Assembly: GCA_023415055.1 (NCBI GenBank)
Contig: JAEZLZ010000097.1
Span: 1 to 64,000, forward strand
Length of the DNA: 64,000 bases
From: Bacillota bacterium
Lineage (GTDB): Bacteria > Bacillota > Clostridia > Lachnospirales > Lachnospiraceae
Reading direction: 5' to 3'
Positions 53,625-62,820 of the stretch are shown here, piece after piece. A program made the position numbers and the translations under genes. Within the stretch, counting starts at the first letter, position 1. Each line of letters starts with the position of its first letter. The notes beneath the pieces were generated by a model. The model had not been told where the DNA came from, did no database searches, and was given only the letters and a program-made list of their open reading frames with translations.

Positions 53625-53675
53625 TATTAGTATTGATACAGATAGTGATTCGATTTTAAATGGAGGACAAGTTCT

Positions 53676-54251
53676 ATGGATGAAAAAATAAGATGCTCTT
53701 GGGCAGGAAACACCGCCATATACATAGATTATCATGACAATGAATGGGGACGGCCGGTACATGATGATATCAAGCTCTTTGAAATGCTTATTTTAGAAGG
53801 AATGCAGGCAGGGCTTTCATGGATAACCATACTTAATCGAAGAGAAGCATTCAGAGAGGCTTTTGATGGGTTTGATCCTAATAAGGTAGCCCTTTATGAT
53901 GATACAAAAATTCAAGAACTCATAGTAAACGAAAAAATAATTAGAAATCGCCTTAAAATTAATGCCGCTGTGAGCAATGCCAAGGCATTTTTAAAAGTGA
54001 TTGAAGAATACGGAAGCTTTGATAAGTTTATATGGGGATATGTGGACTATGCACCGATTACAGGTCGTTGGGAGAAACTCCAAGACGTTCCGGCAAGCAC
54101 ACCTCTCTCCGATAAGATTAGTAAAGACTTGAAGAAAAGGGGCTTTAAGTTTGTTGGTTCAACCATAATTTATGCATTCATGCAAGCTACTGGTATGGTC
54201 AATGATCATATTATGACCTGCTTTGCTTATGATGAGATATTGAACAGGTAG
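53676..54251 (+). CDS. tag: DNA-3-methyladenine glycosylase I
   Basis: 191 residues. Tag signatures are complete: RCSWAG at the N-terminus (zinc-binding cysteine), YHDNEWGRPVHDD, the HhH-like LEGMQAGLSWITILNRR region and the C-terminal GSTIIYAFMQATGMVNDH with the second zinc-site residues (NDHxxxC). It removes 3-methyladenine from alkylated DNA. GGAGGAC ribosome site. Confidence 0.94.
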   Translation: MDEKIRCSWAGNTAIYIDYHDNEWGRPVHDDIKLFEMLILEGMQAGLSWITILNRREAFREAFDGFDPNKVALYDDTKIQELIVNEKIIRNRLKINAAVSNAKAFLKVIEEYGSFDKFIWGYVDYAPITGRWEKLQDVPASTPLSDKISKDLKKRGFKFVGSTIIYAFMQATGMVNDHIMTCFAYDEILNR

Positions 54252-54337
54252 CGTTTGAAAATAGCCAAGGTATCACTCACTACCGTTACATTAAGGATTG
54301 AAATGTACTTATTCCCAAAAAGAAGGATGTATCATAA

Positions 54338-54550
54338 ATGAATTGGTCCAGGTATGATGAAGTAAACCATATAATAGAAAAATTACTGAAGGGACATCGA
54401 AAAATCTTTGAGGATAAAATGGCTGGCTTTTATTTGTATGGATCGTTGATATGGGGTGATTTTGACGTTGTTTCCAGCGATATAGATACACTATGTGCAT
54501 TAGCCTCCGAGGTAACTCCTGAGGAAATCGATATGTCAATGAGACAATAA
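54338..54550 (+). pseudogene. Truncated nucleotidyltransferase
   Basis: The first 70 residues of an aminoglycoside-nucleotidyltransferase-like protein (MAGFYLYGSLIWGDFD, then SSDIDTLCALASEV). The GS and DxD metal motif is visible, but the frame stops at 54550 and no continuation with the helical C-terminal domain follows in any frame. AGAAGGAT gives it a ribosome site, so the fragment may still be translated. Confidence 0.75.
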
Positions 54551-54679
54551 GAGCAATAATAAATTGCGAACATAAAATGCGAAGTAAAGCTGCTTTGCAA
54601 CATTTCAAAAGTGTGTCTCAATCGTTTACAATAGTGAAATATCAAAGAAGTATATTAATACACAGGAAGATGAAATAGT

Positions 54680-54955
54680 TTGGACTTTAATAGAAAAATG
54701 GAAGCCGAGTATCTGCGAGCTAATCCCACTTCAGGGTATTTGACAGAAATTCTGACATAAAAAGAATTCCCGGACTATATTGATTATTTACCGCATGGAT
54801 ACATTGTACGAATAATTGGTATTATTGGATATTTACCTGAAGTGGATGAGGGCCTTACTAACCCCATATCAATGTCAAGAGAAGAATTCAAATATTTTGC
54901 TGATAATACAGCTGCTCTTGTGGTGAGTAAGTTAAGGGAAACAAAGTTGATTTGA
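54680..54955 (+). pseudogene. Gene remnant with in-frame stop
   Basis: One frame reads DFNRKMEAEYLRANPTSGYL, TEILT, stop (TAA at 54758), then KEFPDYIDYLPHGYIVRIIG, IIGYLPEVDEGLTNPISMS and onward to TGA at 54953. Both sides are clearly protein-like and share one frame, so a nonsense mutation split a protein of about 90 residues or more. There is no ribosome site at the left end. I do not recognise the family. Confidence 0.6.
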
Positions 54956-54987
54956 TAAATAACATAATAAAACTGGAGGTAAACAAC

Positions 54988-56001
54988 ATGAAACGAAATA
55001 TGGCTACCACAATATTAGTAGTACTAATAATCATTACACTTTGCTCCTGTGAAAAGAGATCAGCAATAGATACAACTCAGGAAGCTATCAATCCTATTAC
55101 AGAAGCTGCTTCTGGGGAGAATGAACCGGAAGAACCGGCAATTGTCACTGCGGAACCCAAAAAGCCGATCGTAGAAAGCATTACCCCTGCAATAACAGAG
55201 GATACTACCAATGTCATTCCTGTTACCTTAGAGGTACCTCCCTTCAGTTATTATTTATCAGACAAAGTAAAGGCAGATGACAATCAACCCATTCAATTAG
55301 CAATGATATCAAGTACTCCTAATGAAATTACTGATGAGGACAAATGGTTCATTGATAATAACCTAATCTTTAACACTTATGAGGTGCCTAATTCATTTCG
55401 ATATATTACCGGTAATCTGCCGGACGGAATTGCCAAGAAGTGGGACGAATTGATTATAACTTCTGCATTCTATGACGATTTTTACATTTACTGTACCTAT
55501 GGATCAAACTTTAGTGAAGGCTATAAATTGAATATCTATGATAAGAATTCTTTCGAGATTATTTATGCTTTAGACTTTACTAATTATTGTTATGCACCGG
55601 AATATATCTCGGAGGATTTTGATTATATTCAGCAGGCAATTAATTGGGCAGAGATTAAGGATAATATTCTATATGTTTCGCATAGTCATAGTACCTATGC
55701 GAAAAGCTCTAATAATATGAATGCTTACATAACAGCCATCGATCTGTCTGATATGTCTATACAGTGGAGAACGGATCCATTAGTCAGCAACGTATACAAT
55801 TTTCAAATTATTGATAATGTTATTATTAGCGGGTACGGATTTACGGATGAACCTGATTTCTTATATCAGATTGATACTTCCAGTGGTAAGGTTATAGATA
55901 AAATACCATTGAAAACAGCGGCAGAATATATCATTAAGAAGGGTAATGTACTATATGTGCGTACTTATAATATGAATTATGAGTTTGAAATCACTCAATA
56001 G
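54988..56001 (+). CDS. Lipoprotein with beta-propeller-like repeats, unknown function
   Basis: 337 residues. The signal with lipobox TLCSC (cysteine about residue 21) makes it membrane-bound and extracellular. A low-complexity Glu/Pro/Thr linker (about 25-80) follows. The body contains recurring blocks such as SFEIIYALDFTN, AYITAIDLSDMSIQWRTDPL and FLYQIDTSSGKVIDKIPL, typical of PQQ-type or WD-like propeller blades. Function unknown. GGAGGT is 8 nt before ATG 54988; the upstream in-frame start lacks a site. Confidence 0.7.
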   Translation: MKRNMATTILVVLIIITLCSCEKRSAIDTTQEAINPITEAASGENEPEEPAIVTAEPKKPIVESITPAITEDTTNVIPVTLEVPPFSYYLSDKVKADDNQPIQLAMISSTPNEITDEDKWFIDNNLIFNTYEVPNSFRYITGNLPDGIAKKWDELIITSAFYDDFYIYCTYGSNFSEGYKLNIYDKNSFEIIYALDFTNYCYAPEYISEDFDYIQQAINWAEIKDNILYVSHSHSTYAKSSNNMNAYITAIDLSDMSIQWRTDPLVSNVYNFQIIDNVIISGYGFTDEPDFLYQIDTSSGKVIDKIPLKTAAEYIIKKGNVLYVRTYNMNYEFEITQ

Positions 56002-56125
56002 ATTGGTACATTTGGAGTTTTTGGCATTTCCCGGTTCCGAAAGATTGGAATACATTGTTTGTTCCCAAGTAAATTATTGCACAGATACATATTCAGCAAT
56101 ATCCTAATAAAAGGAGGAAATTATT

Positions 56126-56542
56126 ATGCAAGATGTTTTTCCAACAGAACAAGAACTTAACGAAATGCTCGGAGCAGAGAAATATATGGTATGGGTGGCT
56201 GTCAGCAATCTTATTGAAAGCTCATACGAAATGGAGATCTTACGCAAGAACACGAATTGGAACGATTGGAAATACGAGCATAAATACCGTCGTGGCGGTA
56301 AAACCTTATGTACGCTTTACGCCAATGAAAAAGGTTTTATGATACAAATAGTTTTTGGAAAAGAGGAACGAGCTAAATTTGAGAACGAACAACATACTTA
56401 CTCGGATGAAGTTCAAAGCATCTATAATAATTCAACGACATATCATGACGGCAAATGGATGTCTTTTGAACCGGCCAATTCCCTACTAGAGGATATTCAG
56501 AGGTTATTGTATATCAAAAGAAAACCAAATAAAAATAAATAA
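56126..56542 (+). CDS. DUF3788-family protein
   Basis: 138 residues with the features of DUF3788: PTEQELNEMLG, W-rich WNDWKYEHKYRRGGKTLCTL, VVFGKEER-like IVFGKEERAKF and a closing WMSFEPANSLLEDIQRLLYI. Members are small cytoplasmic proteins of unknown role, possibly ligand-binding like the YdhG/YjdI groups. AAAGGAGG ribosome site. Stand-alone in the accessory zone. Confidence 0.82.
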   Translation: MQDVFPTEQELNEMLGAEKYMVWVAVSNLIESSYEMEILRKNTNWNDWKYEHKYRRGGKTLCTLYANEKGFMIQIVFGKEERAKFENEQHTYSDEVQSIYNNSTTYHDGKWMSFEPANSLLEDIQRLLYIKRKPNKNK

Positions 56543-56673
56543 ATGTTCCATGGGCTTCTGGATTTGGGCGGTAATTTATTGCGATACGGTAGAGTATAGG
56601 CATAATTAATTGAATAATCTCAATAAATTAGAGATTAATATATAGATTAATATAATAAATCAGGAGCGCATGA

Positions 56674-56924
56674 AATGAAAAAAATGATTTGGTCGAGAGT
56701 TTTATTAGGTATTGGAGGCTTATAATTAGTCTGTTATATAGTTGGTATTACATATTTTTTATAGTTTTCGTGAATACAACAGGTACGCTTCTGCTGGAGC
56801 CGACATTGACGCTCTTATTCATAGTGTATTGCTATTACCCCCAACTATAATTTGCTTGGTATCATCCATTATATTAAGAATATTCTATAAAAAATCAATA
56901 AATAAGTTTTTTTATGATTTATAA
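56674..56924 (+). pseudogene. Broken small membrane protein
   Basis: ATG 56674 (CAGGAGCG upstream) opens MKKMIWSRVLLGIGGL and stops at once (TAA). In another frame a membrane segment LLYSWYYIFFIVFV continues, and a third frame (56742-56924) gives YSFREYNRYASAGADIDALI and IICLVSSIILRIFYKK. The pieces order into a protein of about 80 residues with two or three membrane segments, disrupted by a nonsense codon and at least one frameshift. Confidence 0.6.
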
Positions 56925-57009
56925 GAGTTTTACGATGACTTGCTTCACATTAGTTACAGAATGCGAATTAGTTGTATTAAATAAAATTCAAATTTTTGGG
57001 GGAATAAAA

Positions 57010-57435
57010 ATGGAAGATTATACTATAAGTGAGTGTAATAATGTAGAATCAGATTTATTAGTTGATAAAATTGTTGAGTACAATTTATCAATAGTACCAT
57101 CAAAACAAGAAATTAATTTTTTATGGATAAATAGGGCTATTGAAGATATAAATGGAGAAATTATTGCAGGAATTCTTAGTAAAATGTATTGTTGGAATTG
57201 TCTTTATATAGATGTTTTATGGGTGAAGGGGGAACATAGAAAAGATGGATTAGGGACAAAACTTCTTACCGAAATTGAAAAGATAGCAATTGAAAAAGGT
57301 TGCCATCTTATTCACTTAGATACTTTTGATTTTCAAGCAAAGGATTTTTATATAAAGCATGGATATGAGATTTTCGGAGTATTAGATGAATGTCCACAAG
57401 GACATACAAGATATTATATGAAAAAGCATATTTAA
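57010..57435 (+). CDS. GNAT acetyltransferase
   Basis: 141 residues. The acetyl-CoA site is LWVKGEHRKDGLGTKLLTEI and the tail DTFDFQAKDFYIKHGYEIFG is the typical beta6-alpha4 end of a GNAT. The start at 57010 follows GGGGGAA; the upstream open frame from 56914 is spurious. Very AT-rich compared with other genes of the window, suggesting separate acquisition. The substrate is not known. Confidence 0.85.
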   Translation: MEDYTISECNNVESDLLVDKIVEYNLSIVPSKQEINFLWINRAIEDINGEIIAGILSKMYCWNCLYIDVLWVKGEHRKDGLGTKLLTEIEKIAIEKGCHLIHLDTFDFQAKDFYIKHGYEIFGVLDECPQGHTRYYMKKHI

Positions 57436-57575
57436 TTCGCAATATTTATCTACTGCGAAATAAGCTGAATTCAAATTATGCTTATGTACGAATGGTAATT
57501 GTACATAATAACTAATTTTCCACGTAAAACACGGATGTTAACTTGCGTTGCTTGTAGCAACAGGCACTTCAGCAA

Positions 57576-57593
57576 TATGATGATGTCATCATA
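57576..57593. promoter_or_regulatory. Palindromic operator of the XRE-type gene
   Basis: TATGATGA-TG-TCATCATA, 8-bp perfect arms, directly before the AAGGAGGA site and ATG of the regulator. Its position suggests autorepression. GTTGC-TTGTA-GCAAC just upstream is another short hairpin. Confidence 0.55.
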
Positions 57594-57610
57594 GCAAGGA
57601 GGATAATCAT

Positions 57611-58228
57611 ATGCTTGGAGAAAATATTAAGATACTTAGAAAGCAAAAGGGATATTCACAGGAAACGTTGGCTGAACAGTTAAATGTAGTTCGTCAGACA
57701 GTGTCAAAATGGGAGAAAGGAATCTCTGTGCCGGATGCTGAAATGCTTGGCAGAATTGCAGAACTCTTTGAGATTTGTGTAAGTGATCTCCTCGGGGGCA
57801 AAATACCCGAAGCAAATGCTATGGTAGACACGAATGAGGTGGCAAAGCAGCTTGCTATTTTAAATGAGCAACTAGCTAAGCAGAGCCGTAATAGAAAGCG
57901 GACATTAAAGATTGCATTGATAAGTATTGTGATGTTGATTTTAATTAGCATCATCATTTATGTGGCAGCATTTTCTCTCTTCAGATTTAGAAAATCATCC
58001 GGTGTAACAACCTATGTTGAACTTTATTGTACATTGAACGGTGAAGAGTACACTTATGCTATTACCTATGATGAGCAGTATCAGATAATTGAAGCTGGCG
58101 GTGATGGGTGGATTGCGGATCATGTTCAGACAGAACAATATGATGATGCCAATATCCTAATAGCCCAGATCGAAGATTACTTTACAGATCGTGGCGGGAC
58201 ATGCAAACGATCCGATGCCTCACAGTGA
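57611..58228 (+). CDS. XRE-family HTH regulator with membrane anchor
   Basis: 205 residues. The N-terminal Cro/CI-type HTH (LGENIKILRKQKGYSQETLA ... VRQTVSKWEKGISVPD) is followed by a linker (about 75-95), a single membrane segment (about 99-125) and an extracellular C-terminal domain (about 130-205, with YVELYCTLNGEEYTYAITYD). Such membrane-tethered XRE proteins are frequent in Firmicutes and are thought to sense envelope or peptide signals. Targets are unknown; the palindrome upstream is a likely self-site. Confidence 0.85.
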   Translation: MLGENIKILRKQKGYSQETLAEQLNVVRQTVSKWEKGISVPDAEMLGRIAELFEICVSDLLGGKIPEANAMVDTNEVAKQLAILNEQLAKQSRNRKRTLKIALISIVMLILISIIIYVAAFSLFRFRKSSGVTTYVELYCTLNGEEYTYAITYDEQYQIIEAGGDGWIADHVQTEQYDDANILIAQIEDYFTDRGGTCKRSDASQ

Positions 58229-58652
58229 AATTGAATTTGCATGGGAGACCAGACTAATATGATTGTAATTACTACTTGGATGAATGTTTTTTCACAGGCA
58301 TTTCATATGAATTCTTAGGAGCGAGTGTGGTTCGTTGGTCTGCAAGAAAGCTATGGTCGTGGCACGTGTTCTGGTGAAAGTATGCCCAGAGAAGATCTGG
58401 ATTACCACCTATAACGAGTATTTACAAGAAGGAACAACACAACCGGCAAAGCGAAAGCATGACTTTATCCAAATGGAGAAACCACTCGATGTGATTAATT
58501 TAGTTGATAGGTAGGCATATCGGGATGCTTATGGTCCATGATATGAAGCAGAATTAGAATGGCGGACTGAGCTATATGCGGAACTTTATTGACAGATTGA
58601 ATCCACAGCGATTCACTTTTCGAAGCAAAACAATGTGAATTGGAGGTAGCCT
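58229..58652 (+). pseudogene. Intergenic stretch with decayed gene pieces
   Basis: Several frames carry protein-like fragments without starts: CFFTGISYEFLGASVVRW, GLQESYGRGTCSGESMPRED and MVVARVLVKVCPEKIWITTY (to a stop at 58512). The pieces switch frame repeatedly, as in an old pseudogene; the GISYEF and RGTCSGES parts are reminiscent of repeat-containing antitoxin/MORN-type proteins, which is only an impression. No RNA gene is seen. Confidence 0.4.
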
Positions 58653-59144
58653 ATGAGTCAGGATATATTATTTAAAACAGATGATTATATATTTTCGTAT
58701 CGTGTAGCAGGTATTCTTATAAAAAATGGAAAGATATTATTACAAAAACCACTGAACGATAACAGGTATTCTATACCCGGTGGTCATGTCGCTTTCGGTG
58801 AATTATCATCTGAAACAATAATTCGTGAATTCAAAGAAGAAATCAAAGCCGATGTAAAAACTGAAAGATTGATTATGGTAGGTGAACTCTTCTGGCCTTG
58901 GGGGAGCAAACCTTGCCAACAAATAAGCTTTTATTATGAAATCTCATTATGCAACGAAAATCAAATACCCTTAGAGGGAACATTTCCTGCTTATGATGAT
59001 TTTGGTAATAAACGAAATGACCTAGAATTTTCATGGATTGATTTAAATGAAATTAATAATCTTATGGTTTATCCAACGAATATTAAGGAGGACCTATTAT
59101 CATTACCAAAAGAACTTAAATATTTTGTTTATCAGCAGGAATAG
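58653..59144 (+). CDS. Nudix hydrolase
   Basis: 163 residues with the Nudix box GGHVAFGELSSETIIREFKEEI (about 48-69), all catalytic glutamates present (REFKEE). The N-terminal strand YRVAGILIKNGKILLQK and the later FYYEISL match the usual fold. It would hydrolyse a nucleoside diphosphate-X substrate that cannot be named. GGAGGT is before the ATG. Confidence 0.9.
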   Translation: MSQDILFKTDDYIFSYRVAGILIKNGKILLQKPLNDNRYSIPGGHVAFGELSSETIIREFKEEIKADVKTERLIMVGELFWPWGSKPCQQISFYYEISLCNENQIPLEGTFPAYDDFGNKRNDLEFSWIDLNEINNLMVYPTNIKEDLLSLPKELKYFVYQQE

Positions 59145-59223
59145 ATTTGATTAAAAAATAATTTATTATGAATTAGTTCCGGTATTTATAGCAAAGCAAA
59201 AGATCAAATTAAGAGGAGTAGCA

Positions 59224-60603
59224 ATGAGACTAACGATTTTACATACAAACGACATACATAGTAACTTTGAGAACTTTTCTAAGATAGTAAACCAAACAAA
59301 TGAGTGGAGGGATAGTAACACTCTATTACTGGATGCCGGGGATTTTGCGGATTTTAAAAGGATTGAATTGCAAGGGACTGACGGGTTAGCAGCGATGGAA
59401 TTGCTTGATACTGCCGGATATGATGCTTTGGCAATTGGAAATAATGAATTATTTCAAGGGCTTGATATTCTCAAGAATATGGCTTTGAATGCCAAGATAC
59501 CATTGCTGAGCAGTAACCTTCGAAGTCTTGAACATAGTGAGGTAGAAGAAATAAAACGCAGTGTCATCATAAATAAAAATGGACTAAGAATTCTTATCAT
59601 AGGGGCATCACCGGATATCGGACCTTTTAACGAAATGCTTGGCTTTACGCTGATCGATTACCTGGAGGCAGTTCAAAATGAGGTTAATGAATCTCAGAAT
59701 CAGTATGATGTGTGCATATTGCTTTCTCACCTTGGGATGGAGAAGGATAAGGAAATAGCAGAGAAAATAAGTGGAATTGATATTATCATCGGTGGCCATT
59801 TTCATATATTAATGGATCAACCGGAGATAGTAAATGGAACTATTATTCACACCTCGGGAGCACAAGGAGAACATATTGGAAAGCTTGTAGTTGAGGTAAG
59901 CGAAAATCAGGTTCAGCTCCTTGAAGGAATGAATTATAGCTTCCTAAAATCTGAAGAATCAGCCATAATCAAAGAGCTTATCAAACAGAACAAAGAGAAG
60001 GCGATTAATAAACTCAGTGTACCATTCTGCAGAATTGATAAAAATCTATGGCATGATGTTGTAGAAGAGAACCCAATGACTAATTTTCTTGCGGATGCCT
60101 TACAGGACTTCCTTGTGTGTGACCTTGGAATTATTAATAGTGGGGTGGTAAACGGAGGAATTAAGAAGGGTGACATATCAAGGAAAAAGGTCATAGAACT
60201 TTGTCCTTCTCCTTTAAATCCCACTAGCTTTAAGATACAGGGAAAGTACTTGTGGGAAGCCTTGCAAAATTCCTTGGATACGGATTATTGCTATGCAGAC
60301 GGCAGGGGTGCAGGATTTCGAGGAAAATATGTGGGAAGATTGCATGTGTCCGGTGCAGTGATTGAACATAATGGCAGGAACATTTCGAATATTACTATTC
60401 ATGGCGTCAAACTTAATATGGAGCAATGGTATACGGTGGCTTCCTCCGATTATCTTCAAAGGGGAAGCGGTTACCTATCATTAGCAAGGAATCAGGACGA
60501 GCAATATAGTAAAGAATATCTGAGGGATATTTTACAAGAATACCTGAAAAAGGAAGAGTTTGTTGATAAAGCCTTTGTAGAGCGTTGGATATATAAATAC
60601 TAA
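59224..60603 (+). CDS. YunD-like cytoplasmic metallophosphatase/5'-nucleotidase
   Basis: 459 residues without signal peptide. An N-terminal calcineurin fold (LTILHTNDIHSNFEN, DAGDFADF, AIGNNELFQG, SHLG, GGHFHIL) and a C-terminal 5'-nucleotidase domain (about 270-450: ENPMTNFLADALQDF ... NSGVVNGGIKKGDI). The usual GNHE of secreted 5'-nucleotidases is GNNE here, replacing the catalytic histidine; Bacillus YunD shows the same change. It may act on a different phosphate ester or nucleotide. GAGGAG ribosome site. Confidence 0.85.
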   Translation: MRLTILHTNDIHSNFENFSKIVNQTNEWRDSNTLLLDAGDFADFKRIELQGTDGLAAMELLDTAGYDALAIGNNELFQGLDILKNMALNAKIPLLSSNLRSLEHSEVEEIKRSVIINKNGLRILIIGASPDIGPFNEMLGFTLIDYLEAVQNEVNESQNQYDVCILLSHLGMEKDKEIAEKISGIDIIIGGHFHILMDQPEIVNGTIIHTSGAQGEHIGKLVVEVSENQVQLLEGMNYSFLKSEESAIIKELIKQNKEKAINKLSVPFCRIDKNLWHDVVEENPMTNFLADALQDFLVCDLGIINSGVVNGGIKKGDISRKKVIELCPSPLNPTSFKIQGKYLWEALQNSLDTDYCYADGRGAGFRGKYVGRLHVSGAVIEHNGRNISNITIHGVKLNMEQWYTVASSDYLQRGSGYLSLARNQDEQYSKEYLRDILQEYLKKEEFVDKAFVERWIYKY

Positions 60604-60741
60604 TTGAGGATATGAAATATGTAATTTGATGTAAAGAAGGTAGAATGCTGGCTGAAATATAAAATTGCGATTGGGAAGCGAGTGTGGCAGAAAAATTGAC
60701 GATGATTGATAGAATGGATCTTTTAAATGGAGGATGCAGAT

Positions 60742-61272
60742 ATGAATATCATACGAAAAGCAATGCAGAAAGATATAGATGCGGTAGCACTTATTTTTGA
60801 ACATATTATTGAGGAAGAAGAAAAGGGTAATTGTACCATCGGCTGGCAGAGAGGGGTATATCCAACCAGGAATACGGTTGTTACAGCATTGGAAAAGGAT
60901 GATCTATTTGTCATGGAAGATGACGGGGATATAGTCGCCGCGATGCGTCTGAACCAGGAGCAGATGCCTGAATACAAGAAGTGTCAGTGGGAATATCCTA
61001 CAGAGGACGATCAGGTGATGGTGATGCATACTCTCGTGGTGGAACCGTCTGTAAGAAAGCAGGGCTACGGAGGGAAGATGGTAGATTTCTATGAGAAATA
61101 TGCTAGGGAGAATCATTGCCCTTACTTAAGAATCGATACGAACGCTTTAAATTCTTGTGCTCGGGCAATGTATAAAAAATATGGATTTAAAGAAATCGGT
61201 ATTGTCCCATGTGATTTCAATGGTATCGCAGGAGTAAATCTGGTATGTATTGAAAAGAAATCTGAAATTTAA
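60742..61272 (+). CDS. GNAT acetyltransferase
   Basis: 176 residues. IRKAMQKDIDAVALIFEHII at the N-terminus and VVEPSVRKQGYGGKMVDFYE as acetyl-CoA loop (RKQGYGG), then LRIDTNALNSCARAMYKKYG identify the fold. The start at 60742 is 8 nt after GGAGG; the in-frame ATG 60727 precedes the site. The substrate is not known. Confidence 0.88.
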   Translation: MNIIRKAMQKDIDAVALIFEHIIEEEEKGNCTIGWQRGVYPTRNTVVTALEKDDLFVMEDDGDIVAAMRLNQEQMPEYKKCQWEYPTEDDQVMVMHTLVVEPSVRKQGYGGKMVDFYEKYARENHCPYLRIDTNALNSCARAMYKKYGFKEIGIVPCDFNGIAGVNLVCIEKKSEI

Positions 61273-61284
61273 AATGGTGATTGT

Positions 61285-61560
61285 ATGGGAATGGCAAATA
61301 AGCTTTTATCTGATCGTATTCTTATGCCTCAAAAGATTAAATATAAGGTATTAGATAAAAAAAGATACTTAAAGTCTTCCCGAATGTTACTATTTAGTTT
61401 AGGGATTTATTATATTGTCTTAGGAATGATACTTATAATTATCAGGAAAGAATCAAACATCCATATTTACTTTGAAATAGTATTACCATTCTTTATTTAT
61501 TTACCATTGATCTATATATGGAAGAAGGAGATACGTCCTCTAAATAAATCAGATTTCTAA
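61285..61560 (+). CDS. Small two-helix membrane protein
   Basis: 91 residues with a basic N-terminus and two membrane segments (about 33-52 and 62-78) joined by a short loop; the C-terminus is charged. GGTGAT precedes the ATG. It lies 12 nt after the GNAT gene and 13 nt before the 2H-phosphoesterase gene, so the three form an operon. The family is not recognised. Confidence 0.65.
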   Translation: MGMANKLLSDRILMPQKIKYKVLDKKRYLKSSRMLLFSLGIYYIVLGMILIIIRKESNIHIYFEIVLPFFIYLPLIYIWKKEIRPLNKSDF

Positions 61561-61573
61561 GGAGGCCAATAAA

Positions 61574-62065
61574 ATGATGGATAAATTTCTTTGCGTCATG
61601 GCTGGATATGATATAAATACAGAAAAGAGGCTTTCAGATATTCAAAATAAACTCTATGAAAAAGGATTTGTTGGTAATCATACCAAAGACCTACCGCAAC
61701 ATATAACGTTAGGAACATTCCCGGTGGACAAAGAAGGGGAGGTTTTTAATCTATTAAATAAGGTTTCCAAGGAAACCAGGCAGTTCGATATAACCTTTAA
61801 TCATATCGGCATTTTTGGAGGTTCACAGGTTTTATTTATTGCACCGGATACAAACTATAGTCTTTTGAAATTAAAAGAAAATTTCGGTGATAGTTTTAAT
61901 TGGACTCCACATACGACGATGTTAATTGACAAAACAGAGAATGTTTCTCGTGCAATGCCGATTGTAGTGGAATACTTTGAAGCATTTCAGGGACAAGTTC
62001 AAACGATTCACTTATATGAATTCTGGCCAAGCCGCCACATCTTAACAGTATCCCTCGAGATTTAA
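61574..62065 (+). CDS. 2H phosphoesterase (2'-5' RNA ligase-like)
   Basis: 163 residues with the two catalytic HxT motifs, QHITLG (about 43-48) and PHTTMLID (about 116-123), at the spacing expected for the LigT/2H superfamily. Enzymes of this group act on 2',3'-cyclic phosphates or 2'-5' linkages, for example in tRNA fragments or nucleotide metabolites. AAGGAGG before the ATG. Confidence 0.85.
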   Translation: MMDKFLCVMAGYDINTEKRLSDIQNKLYEKGFVGNHTKDLPQHITLGTFPVDKEGEVFNLLNKVSKETRQFDITFNHIGIFGGSQVLFIAPDTNYSLLKLKENFGDSFNWTPHTTMLIDKTENVSRAMPIVVEYFEAFQGQVQTIHLYEFWPSRHILTVSLEI

Positions 62066-62143
62066 AAACGTTGGGTGAAAGCATCGAGATTAATATTTGT
62101 TTTAGAGAATATTACTATTCCTATTATGAAAAGGAGTGCAATT

Positions 62144-62725
62144 ATGAATTATGAAATTAAAGCGTTGAATCCGGAATTAACGGATGATTATCTTGAGTTT
62201 TTTGATCATGTGGCATTTTCTGATGGCAATCCAAATGGACCCTGCTATTGCACATCACCGACGATGGATCCGGAGACTGAGAAAAAAATGGTGAGTGAGT
62301 TTGGAGGTGATATCAAAGGAACACTTCGCCGCTATGCTGTAGAAATGCTAAACAAAGGTATGATTCACGGCTATCTGGCGTTTGATAAAGAGGTGCCGAT
62401 CGGCTGGTGCAATGCTTCGGATATGGACAGCTATACGGCATTTGTACCGGACTTTGCCCGACAAAATAAATACGGCAAAACATTCTCTGTTGTGTGCTTT
62501 GAAATTGCTCCGGAATATCGCGGTAAAGGACTTGCAACTGCATTCCTGCAACATATTTGCAAGGAAGCCAAAGAACAAGGCTTTGCAGCAGTTGAGGGTT
62601 ATGCAAAGCTGTACATCGATCCGGAATATTTAGATTTTAATGGATCAATCGGGTTATATGAGAGAGTAGGATTTACGGAAGTTATGCGAAATGAGGAAAC
62701 GGTAATCATGCGTAAAACGCTATAA
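62144..62725 (+). CDS. GNAT acetyltransferase with N-terminal cysteine segment
   Basis: 193 residues. An opening with NPNGPCYCTSPTMDP is followed by a GNAT core: VCFEIAPEYRGKGLATAFLQ (acetyl-CoA loop RGKGLA) and GSIGLYERVGFTEVM. The cysteine segment is typical of a GNAT subgroup found in clostridia. The start at 62144 follows AAGGAG by 9 nt; the upstream ATG (62075) has no site. The substrate is unknown. Confidence 0.88.
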   Translation: MNYEIKALNPELTDDYLEFFDHVAFSDGNPNGPCYCTSPTMDPETEKKMVSEFGGDIKGTLRRYAVEMLNKGMIHGYLAFDKEVPIGWCNASDMDSYTAFVPDFARQNKYGKTFSVVCFEIAPEYRGKGLATAFLQHICKEAKEQGFAAVEGYAKLYIDPEYLDFNGSIGLYERVGFTEVMRNEETVIMRKTL

Positions 62726-62820
62726 GACAATGATTAAGAAATATTATACCAAGCTGTTTTCTATAAGTAGAAAGATAAAGAAAAGCAGCCTTAATTATGT
62801 TGTTTAATTCGAAGGGAGTT

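Noticed and set aside
57436..57610. Possible integron attC site (GTTAAC and GTTGC/GCAAC hairpin)
   Set aside because: No paired core sites of the RYYYAAC/GTTRRRY type, no repeat of the element at other gene borders and no integron integrase nearby.
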